Source: Mycteria americana (Eukaryota; Chordata; Aves; Ciconiiformes; Ciconiidae). From it: DNA of 64,000 bases. Shown here in pieces: positions 55,324-64,000 of the stretch. Location of the stretch: the NCBI RefSeq assembly GCF_035582795.1, contig NW_027445626.1, positions 1,550,001 through 1,614,000 of the forward strand. Reading direction: 5' to 3'. The notes beneath the pieces are model-generated. The model saw only the letters and a program-made list of their open reading frames with translations. It was not told where the DNA came from and ran no database searches. Both the position numbers and the translations under genes were made by a program. The number at the start of each line of letters is the position of its first letter. Positions within the stretch are counted from its first letter, which is position 1.

Positions 55324-55483
55324 CTATCATAGAACCCCAAATCAATCGACCCCCCCAAAACCAAAAGCGCTTGGGAGGACCCCAGTTCAGAAACTGAAAA
55401 AGAGGGAGGGTGGGGGGGCACCCCCATCTGCCATCTGCCCCCCTTCGACCCCCCAGATCCCCATCGTCCCCCATGAGCAGTGA
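55324..55483 (+). other. Possible terminal coding exon
   Basis: After a ccctcttccag acceptor one frame is open for 52 codons, basic and proline-rich (KPKALGRTPVQKLKKREGGG), to a TGA at 55,481. It lacks the repeat structure of the neighbouring array. No poly(A) signal was found nearby. Confidence 0.3.
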
Positions 55484-56479
55484 TGGGGTCGGGTGCTGGG
55501 GTGGGCAGTCAAAGCTGGGTGGCTGCAGGGGAATGAGGCACTGAGGTCGCTTGTGGGAACTGTGCCGGGAGGATGTTTCCCCAGCCCTGAATGCACCCTG
55601 TCCCAAGTGGTGGTTGCACAGCAGAGGTCTAGGGCCACATGTGGGGATGCAGGTGTGGGCCAGCCCAGGGACAGGGACAGGGATCTCAACAAAAGCCATG
55701 ATGCTCCAAGAACCTCCCCCACTGATGGAAACCCTAAATTGCCCTCAATCCCCAGCCAGGCAGGGCTGTCACCCCAGTCAGTGCGATTGCTGCGGAGACC
55801 CAAGAGACATGCTGGGCTGGGAGGTGCAGGGCAGCCAGGACTGACCCCAGCACTCCCAGGAACCTCTCTGCAGCCACAGCAGCTCTCCACAGCTGGGACA
55901 AGACTCGCTGATGCTCTCTCCATGGCCAGGGGTCTCTTGGGGCTGTAGCCACTGGCACTGCCTGCTGGGAACCCCAGACCTAGTTCTGAGCCCCAGTGCC
56001 CTGCACCACAGCTCTTAGCAGCTCCCCTCCCATGCCACCATCCTCTCTCAGGAGCACCACCAAGTGCATTACTCCCTGACCAGGTATGCAGAGGAGCTGC
56101 TGGAGGTCTTCTCTGCTCACCCATTCTGCCCCAAATGCTGCCTTGGTGTCAGCCCACAGGCACCACCACATTCCCTCTGTGTCAGGTACTGGGTGTCTCC
56201 CCATGCCCTCCTCTGAGCCCAAGCAGGGACCCCCAGGGTGTCTCTCTGCTCAGAGCTGGCCACAATGCCTGGCTGTGCAGTCACAGGGGATCCTGGTGTT
56301 GCCACACTTGGAGAGAAGGTTGTGGTTGTCCTTGCTTACAGTAGGCATGAGGATGTGTCTGGCAGTCAGGAAGGAAAGACAAGGATAAGAGACAATGCGG
56401 ACAAGAAGCAGGCAAGGAAATTTCAAATGAGGTTTAAGGAAAAAATGCACACATTTATAGTTGATTAGTACTGGGTCCA
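55484..56479. other. Unrecognised sequence
   Basis: No known gene or repeat recognised. Open frames on both strands carry no familiar domain. Confidence 0.4.
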
Positions 56480-58990
56480 CGGTCCAGGCATTCTCAAATC
56501 TCAAGTGGGAAAACCACTCACCAACCTGATCTAATGGACCAGCTCTCCCTGCTCAGAGCAGAGCGTAGCACTGGACACCTCCACTGGTTCCTTCTGACTC
56601 TTCTTGGCGGCACCTCTGGAGATGGCCTAGCCTAGTCTGGAGCGGGATGCCCAAAACAGGGTCCAGCTGGATTTTGAATATCTCCATGCATGGACACTAC
56701 ACAACCTCTCTGGACAACCTGATCCAGTAATCAACCACCCTCACAGATGAAAGGTGTTTTCTTTGGTTAAGAGGGAAGTTCCTGTGCTTCCCTTGCTACC
56801 CATTGTCTGTCACTGGGCACCACGGAGAAAAGCCTGGCTCCCTCTTCTTCATTCCCTCCCGTCAGGTATTGATACACATGGACAAGATCCCCATGAGCCT
56901 TCCCTTCTCCAGGCTAAACAGTCGCAACTCTCTCAGCCTCTCCTCCTGAAGGATGCTTGTGTGCCTTCATCATCTTTGTGGCCCTTTGCTGGACTCCCTC
57001 CAGTCACTCCATGTCTCTCTTGTAGTGGGCAGCCCAGCACTGGACACAGCACTCCACACGTGGCTTCAGCAGTGCTGACTAGAGGGGAAGGATCACCTCT
57101 CTCCACCTGCTGGCAAACCTCTCCTGAACACAGCCCAGGAGGCTATTGGCCTGCTTTGCCACAAAGCCGCACTGCTGACTCGTGGCCAGCTTGTTAGCCA
57201 CCACGACCCCCTGATCCTTCTCTAGAAACCTGCTTTCCAGGCAGTCAGCCCCCAGCCCCCAGTACTGGTCCATGGCGTTATGCCTGCCCAGGGGCAGGGC
57301 TTTGTCTTTCCCTTTGTTGAACTTGATGAGCTTCCTCTCTGCCCACTTCTCCAGCCTGCCCACGTCCTTCTGAGAGGCAGTGCAACCAGCCGCTGTACCA
57401 GCCACTCCTCCCAGTTCTGTATCATCCACAAACCTGCTCACGATGCCCCTGGTCCCATCCTCCAGGACTCCAATCAAAGGCTGTATAGAACGGGACCCAC
57501 ATCAACCCCTGGGCTACACCCCTGGTGATTATCCTCCAGCTGGACTTTGTGCCACTGGAAACAGCCCTCTGGGATTCAGGCACTTTTCCATCCATCTCAT
57601 TTTCCACTTCTCTAGTCCATACTTGCTTCAGCTTGTCTACAGGGGTATCATGGGAGACAGGCTGACAGCTCCCTGCATCCTCCTTCCTGCCCTGCTTCAA
57701 GATAGGGTTTACATTTGCTTTCTTCCAGTCCTCAGGAACCTCGCCCAATCCCCACAACCTTTCCAACATGATGTCAAGTGGCCTTGCAATGACATCAGCC
57801 ATCTTCCTCAGCACTCACGAGTGCATCCCCTCAGGTCCCAAGGACTTATGCACGTGCACTTTCTTTAAATGTTCCCTAACCTGAGACTGCTGCACCAAGG
57901 GTAAGTCTTCCTTGCCCTGCCTCTGGTCTTGGGGGCTGGGCATTCCTGAAGGTTGTTCTTACCAGTAAACTCAGAGAGGAAGAAGGCATGGCCCTTTCTT
58001 GGCCCTTTCTGTGCTCTCTGTCACCAGGGCCCCTGCCTCATCTAGCAGCAGGCGCACAATTTCCCGAGCCTTCCTTTTGCTGCTGATGTCGTTGTTAAAT
58101 CCTGTCTTCATGCCCTTCATGTCCAGACTGAATTACCAGATTGAGGTCGAGGTGGACTTTGTCTTTCCTCACACTCTCGCCGAATGGTTGGGAGGTTCTT
58201 GGTGCCCTCCAGAAGCCTCCTGAGTGTCTTGTGCCCTGCTGTGCTGCCCCTCAGGCAGACGTCTGACTGGGTAATGTCCCCCATGAGGACCAGGGCTTGC
58301 AATGAGAAGCTCCTTCTACTTGTCTGAAGAAGGCCTCATCTGCTGCTTCTTCTTAATATGGTTGGTCCATAGCAGACACCAACTACAACGTTATCCACGT
58401 TGGTCTGCCTACTAATCCTGATCCATCAGCTCTCACCTGGCTCTAGGCAGAGCTCCATGCTGTCCTTCTGCTCACTCACATATTGACTTGACACACAGTG
58501 AAATTCCGCTCCTCACCAACCTGCCCCATTCTTCCTAAAGAGCCTGCTTCAATCCATGGCCAACCTCCAGTGATGTGAGCTATCTGGCTGTGTCTTGGAT
58601 ATCTAAGTGAGAATATAGCTCAGGAATTGCCCACACTGTGTGCATTCCTGTCGAGGCACATCAGAGGTGTGCCCAGCCATGCTGATTTCCCTGCTGGAGA
58701 AATGAGATTGAGGGCTACTTGACAGGTGCCCACAAACAGCCCTGGCTGAACCCTTTGCTTCACCTCCAACTTCCTTCTTCCATGTTTCCCCCCTCCCCTT
58801 TGGTCATCCTCCAACCCTCCCACACAAGAAGCCCACCTCTGTTTTCCCTTTGCCCACTGGCCCTGGCTTTGCTTGCCTGGTGCCCTCTGTTGGTGTGTCT
58901 GGGATGGCTGTATTGCGAATTCTTACTTTGCTCTGCAAGTCCGTTAGACTAGGGCCTCCTTTTATTATCCGTCTTGTCCTGCAGTTCCTC
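56480..58990 (-). mobile_element. Long CR1 LINE, endonuclease to 3' end
   Basis: On the minus strand: CR1 5' and endonuclease text (ALVLMGDITQSDVC, about 58,290), ADVIARPLDIMLERLW, GEVPEDWKKANVNPILKQG (about 57,730), RFVDDTELGG (the RT active site FVDD, about 57,430), AERKLIKFNKGK and the CR1 3' end near 56,500. Several frameshifts. It is the longest LINE in the window. Confidence 0.88.
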
Positions 58991-60949
58991 ATGCTGCCAT
59001 CTTGTTAGAGGCACCACAGGACAGGGTGGCCAACAGAAACCTCAGCAAGTTTTACAAGGAGAAGTGGCCAGTCCTGCATCAGGAGCAGAATAACCTCATG
59101 TAGCAAGGCAAGCTTGGAGCTGACCAGCTGAGGAGTGAGCCTGAGGAGAAGGCATGGTTGCTACAAGGGATGCTATAGGAAGCCAGTGCAGCATATTGAC
59201 CACGAATCAGGCCAGCTGCATATGGGTCTGAATTAGGAGGAATGTGGCCACCCAGACAAGGGGAGTTACCTCCTCCCTTGACTCAGCAGGGGTGTGGCCA
59301 CATCTGAACTAATCTGTGCTGGGGTGGGGCTCCATGTTCTGCAGGAGTGGGGAGGACCTGGAGAAGGTGCAGACGACATCTGCCAAGATGGGGTGAAGGG
59401 GCTGAATCCCATGACTTGTGTGGAGAGGCTGAGGGACCTGGGCTGCTTTGGCCTCCTGATGTAGAGGCCAAGGACAATGTTGTCATGGCCTGCAGCTGCT
59501 TGAAGGGTGCTTTCAGAGAGGATGTTTTCCTTTGTAGAGGAAACAGCATGAGGAAGGAAAAGCTTTGGAGTCTGAGCCTGGGCATGAGGAAAAAGGAAAT
59601 GTCACTTGAAGGGTAGTGCTGTGGTGCAACTGGTCACTGGGGGTGGTGGTGTTTGTCTGTGTTACAAATGTCCTGGGGCACCTTCCCCAGCTGTCCATGC
59701 CACCAAAGACAACAGACCAGCCTCCTCTCTCCTGTGTCTGCAAGTCTCAGCTGCCTTCCACAAGCCCTGGCTCTGCACCACCAATCCCCTGGTGTGAGTC
59801 CTCACCCTGCATGGTCAGGCAGCTCAGCTAACTTCAGTGTGTTCCTCTCCCAAGTAGCTTCCAGCCCAGCCCTGTCCCTCTCTGGTGGTCCCCAGCACTT
59901 TCCGTCCCCTACCCATCTATCTCTTTCCTGTCCAGCCCAGAAAAGCAGCCCATTCTGGGCTGACCCCATGGCAGTGCCCACTGATGGGTATTGCAAAGCT
60001 CTGCACACTCAACCCCACAGCCCCAGCCCCTCTGAAGCTAACAGTAACTCCTGCCAGAGAGGCAGAGAGGTGTCTCAGTCCCAGGGCTGAGGGCCAGCCA
60101 TGGCATGAGGAGATGGAGGCCAGTGTCTGCTCCTGTCTCCAAGACAGCCTTATTGTCCACGGCCAGCAAACCCCTCTGTGCCAGCCCCACTCCCAGGAAA
60201 AGGCTCCTGGCCCAGGGCATCCTCAGGCTGCTCCAGCCACCCAAGCAATAGAGAAGCCTGCCCGAGCTGGTGCATTCAGAAATAGATATCTCTTTGTCAT
60301 TTATTCCCTCCTAGAAGCATAGAGTTGCTGCTTTCTCTTCTCCAGACATGTCCCTGCCCCCAGAGAGCCTTTCACCAGGGAAGTTTGTCCATGCTGGCCT
60401 GACTTGCCGCTCCTTCCTCCTCCCTGTGCCCTCCACAGGGTCCCGTGCTGTTGGTATTGCTCTGCAGAGCGAGCGGGCTGTGGTGCCTGAAAGCCATGGG
60501 GTGAGAGTCCCAGGCAGATCCCTGTTGATCAGTCACCATCTCCGGGGGAGCTGGGCACCCACAGGTGAAGGTTCAGCCCAGGCCCATTCTCTAACACATT
60601 GCCACATGCCCTCCTCCCCTCATCCCATGGGGAGAACCCAAGCAAAACAGCATGGCATTGTGGGGGCAATTTCTTCAGCCTGAGCTCAGCTTTGGAAGAA
60701 GAGCCCAACCTCCAGACACCACCATGAGGAAATCCCCTTTTATTACAGAGGTGCGACACGAGAAGCCAGCTGTACCATTGTGCCAGACACACGTGAACAG
60801 GCCTCTGGGTCAGACAGGCTGGGTTCATGCCTCTGGGGAAGTGGAGTCGATGCAGACATGGACAAACATGGTCATCACAGATAAAGTGGCCAAAGCACAG
60901 GAGGTTCCCAAGATGAATTTGAAATCACTTCTGAAGAGGCGTGAGCAGG
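58991..60949. other. Intergenic, no gene seen
   Basis: Around 59,390-59,560 a GAGAGGCTGAGGGACCTGGG phrase resembles the CR1 3' region but is too degraded to call. Otherwise unrecognised. Confidence 0.4.
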
Positions 60950-61885
60950 CTATTGCTGCTGAGAAAGAGCTGATTGAATCAGCTTCTTGAATGTGTCTTT
61001 AAGCTCCTGGTTCCTCATGCTGTAGATGAGGGGGTTCACAGCTGGAGGCACTACTGAGTACAGAACTGCCACCAACATATCCAGCAATGGGGAGGAGATG
61101 GAGGGGGGCTTCAGGGAGGCAACCATGACAGTGCTAATAAACAAGGAGACCACGGCCAGGTGAGGGAGGCACATGGAAAAAGCTTTGTGTCATCCCTGCT
61201 CAGAGGGGATCTTCAGCACTGCCCTGAAGATCTGCACATAGGACAGCACAATGAAAACAAAACACACAAAATCCACAAATATACTAACCACAATAACCCA
61301 CACTTCCCGGAGGTAAGCATCTGAGCAGGAGAGCTTGAGGATCTGGGGGATTTCACAGAAGAACTGGTCCAAGGCATTGCCTTGGCAGAGAGGTATTGAA
61401 AATGTATTGGCAGTGTGCAGCACAGCATAGAGGAAACCACTGCCCCAGGCAGCTGCTGCCATGTGGACACAAGCTCTGCTGCCCACGAGGGTCCCATAGT
61501 GCAGGGGTTTGCAGATGGCCATATAGCAGTCATAGGACATGATGGTGAGGAGAGAAAACTCTGCTGACATGAAAAAGACAAACAGAAAGACCTGGACAGC
61601 ACATCCCAGGTAGGAGATGGCCTTGCTGTCCCACAGGGAATTGGCCATGGCTTTGGGGACAGTGGTGGAAATGGAGGCCAGGTCGAGGAGGGAGAGGTTG
61701 AGAAGGAAGGAGTACATGGGGCTGTGGAGGTGGTGGTTGCAGACTACAGCGGTGATGATGAGTCCGTTGCCCAGGAGGGCAGCCAGGTAGATGCCCAGGA
61801 AGAGCCAGAAGTGCAAGAGCTGCAGCTCCCGTGTGTCCATGAATGCCAGGAGAAGGAACTCGGTGATAGAGCTGCTATTGGACGT
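60950..61885 (-). pseudogene. Olfactory receptor pseudogene, family 14-like
   Basis: A close relative of the intact gene at 18,709. It has SNSSSITEFLLLAFMDTREL, LGNGLIITAVV, PMYSFLLNLSLLDL, KPLHYGTLVGSRACVHM and PPAVNPLIYSMRNQEL. Three lesions are visible: ACG where the family start ATG should be (61,883-61,885), DCY in place of DRY in TM3, and an in-frame TGA at 61,190 after KIPSEQG. An upstream in-frame ATG (61,972) exists but the stop remains. Confidence 0.85.
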
Positions 61886-63640
61886 TTGCTGCCTCCAGGC
61901 ATGGGGACCCGTGCAAAGAGGAAAAGTCATTGACAAGTTAGGGGAGACTTTTCTGAGCAAAACCAAAGCCATTTCCTGAAGACCCTCCCCTTGCTACAGA
62001 CCTCACCCCTCCATTTCCCTTTCCTAGGACACCTTCCTTCAGCTCCATGGCTGAAGCTCTGGTTTGGTGCTGGTTGAATGTGGCGTGAGGAGCTGGGCCT
62101 CTGGCCACTGGCTGCTGAGGTGTCAGCCCTGCTCTGCAGCAGTGAGTTCATGGGAATGGTGGAAGCAGCGGCCAGTCCTGGTGTTCAACTTTGTCACATG
62201 AAACCACCCATAACAGAAGGGCTTGTTAACATCTGAATCCCAGTGCTAAGGAATGAAGATTGCAGAAAGCAGACTGAAATTTGTTGTGTTGTTTGTTTTT
62301 TGTTTTAAATTTGGGGGAAATTTTTATATTATTCCCCCCATCTGATTTGAGGATTGTACTGGGATGTCCTAGTATTTCTGTTGCCCTCAGGGAGAACTGA
62401 GGGAATCCTGCAAGGCAAGAGGATTGCCATTGGATTAGAGCAGTTGAGGGGACCTGGTCTGTCCTTCAGACCGAGATGCCTTGGGCTTGCACCTTTCTGA
62501 GACTGAGGGCGATCACAGTGCTCTGTTTGCGTGAAAAGCCAGCAGACACTGCTGAGAGCAGAGGGATCCACTGCAGACTGCTAAATGTCTCACCCTTTCT
62601 CAACATCTCAGCAACCCACTTCTAGCCAAGGACACACACGGCTCATTTCACCAACCCAACAGCATTTCCTTGGTCATAGCAGCACTGTGCTTATAGATGG
62701 AGCTTTCAGATGCTACACAAAGATGCTATGGAACAGATTTGCATTCTGGAGGGCAGCTCACAGCATGGAAAGATAGCAAAAGGAGATCCGTAAGTTTTTT
62801 CATGATGGTATGTCACTAAGGGAAAACCAGCTCATTCCCCAGCCCCACAGGCTGCATTGCCCACAGCCTCACAGATGAGAGGAAAGCTGGGACACTTGTT
62901 CCCATGGACACACCTGCACAAAAGGACCCACAAGATCAGTGTGTGACTCTGCAGCTGAAACTCCCATCCCCAGAGAGCCTGACAGCAAGAACAGGATAAC
63001 AACAGCAATAACACAGACAAGTGGAGAAACAAGGAAAAATACAGTGAGGGTCTGTCTGAGAGAGGCGAGGGGAGAGGCAGCCAGGCACTCAGGACAGCGT
63101 TGCCCTTACCCAGCTGTGCACGCCACCTCCCAGACACCAGCATTGCCAGGCAGTTGGTGTCAGCCCCTGTGCTCTGCAGAGGGAAGTGGGCATGTGGCTG
63201 GAGAGCTGCAGCACGGCTCTGCTGGAGCTGTGGCTGCAGAGGAGGTGGTTCATGCCTTGGAACCCACTGCCCTGAGGGCAGAGGCTTTGCTGGGTGGGAG
63301 AGGAGGCAAGGGGGCTTGCTCAGAGGAAGGGGTCTGTGATGGAGGGGATGTTACGGAGTTTTCTGAATTCTCCTTCTACAACAAATCTGGTTTAAGTTTC
63401 CTCTCCTTCCCTGATCGTAACCCTGCTGCCTGGAGATTTTCCTCCTGGGAAGTGATTCCCTGGGCCATGTCTTTTCCCTGTCAGCACTCACAGACCCCAT
63501 CCCAACCTCTGTGCACTCACCTCGGCCTACAGAAACCTGCCTGTTTGCAGGGCACTGCCTGGGCACGTGTTCCTGTTTGGAGGTTCAAAAGGGCTGGTGA
63601 GAACAACCCTGATGGGTCAAGCAAATGTGATGCTGGTGCT
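61886..63640 (-). repeat. Upstream flank shared with the intact OR14-like locus
   Basis: The minus strand carries the same ordered phrases as 17,290-18,708, such as GGGATGGGGTCTGTGAG and TGTGGGGCTGGGGAATGAGC. The rest is not recognised. Confidence 0.6.
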
Positions 63641-64000
63641 GTCCATAGGTAGAGGAGGGGCGGAAGGCAGTTTAGGAGGCTATTAGCAGACCTGCTGACC
63701 CCGCAAAGTTACAGCTCAGGAGTCTCAATGACTTGTCCAAGCTTGACAGGTCCTTTTCTATTTCTCTTTCCCTCTGCCACCCCAACCCCCGCTCCTGTTC
63801 CCTGCCCTCCAAGTAGGAAACTGAAAACACAGACTCAGGAAATCTCTTTCTTGTAAACTGCCTTGACCTTCCTCTTGAAACACCCCCTTGGAAGTTTCCT
63901 AGTGGTGATCTGGAGCTGTGAGCAGCCCTGAGTGATGCAGCAGACAGACCCTGCCCTGCCAGAAATTGTTCCTTCCACCCACAGCTTCTTTCTGCAGTGC
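63641..64000. other. Window end, nothing recognised
   Basis: No gene or repeat called. Confidence 0.4.

Noticed and set aside
59390-59640. Text resembling a CR1 3' end
   Set aside because: Too degraded to assign to a family by eye.

Overview
The window is GC-rich vertebrate DNA, almost certainly from a bird. It carries CR1 LINE fragments, an avian ERVL-type LTR element, an OR14-type (bird-expanded) olfactory receptor, short introns and many GC-rich minisatellites. A microchromosome or subtelomeric setting is likely (inference). Nothing prokaryotic is present.

The main structure is a very large inverted duplication. Positions 1-10,030 (+) reappear on the other strand at about 44,784-35,062, and the left arm runs off the start of the window. 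Each arm holds the 3' half of a WC1-like (CD163 family, group B SRCR) receptor gene, then a tRNA-Ala gene, a decayed tRNA-Phe-like copy and an old LTR-element fragment. The two receptor genes point at each other, tail to tail. The left copy enters the window at the last bases of an SRCR exon and ends at 5,964. The right copy is complete, from a signal-peptide exon at 51,424 to a stop at 38,821 on the minus strand. It has 17 coding exons adding to 3,729 nt (1,242 aa), nine SRCR domains, a linker exon, a hinge, one membrane span and a four-exon tail with YEEI and YDDA tyrosine motifs.

The ~25 kb between the arms holds an LTR-element fossil (10,033-12,140), CR1 pieces, one intact OR14-like gene (18,709-19,674), three OR pseudogenes, degenerate telomere-like (CCCTAA)n sequence at 22,155-22,630, a ~66-bp satellite, an ATTCT microsatellite growing out of a CR1 3' end, and a 1.9-kb purine/pyrimidine tract. 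The telomere-like block sits at the geometric centre of the inverted duplication.

Right of the complete receptor gene come its putative promoter, a second block of the ~66-bp satellite, three families of minisatellite (52,985-55,230) with a possible small pair of exons among them, a long minus-strand CR1 (56,480-58,990), and an OR14-like pseudogene on the minus strand (60,950-61,885). That pseudogene shares its upstream flank with the intact OR14-like gene.

The receptor genes encode myeloid/lymphoid-type surface receptors and the OR genes are chemosensory. I see no sign that they work together beyond sharing a duplication-prone region.
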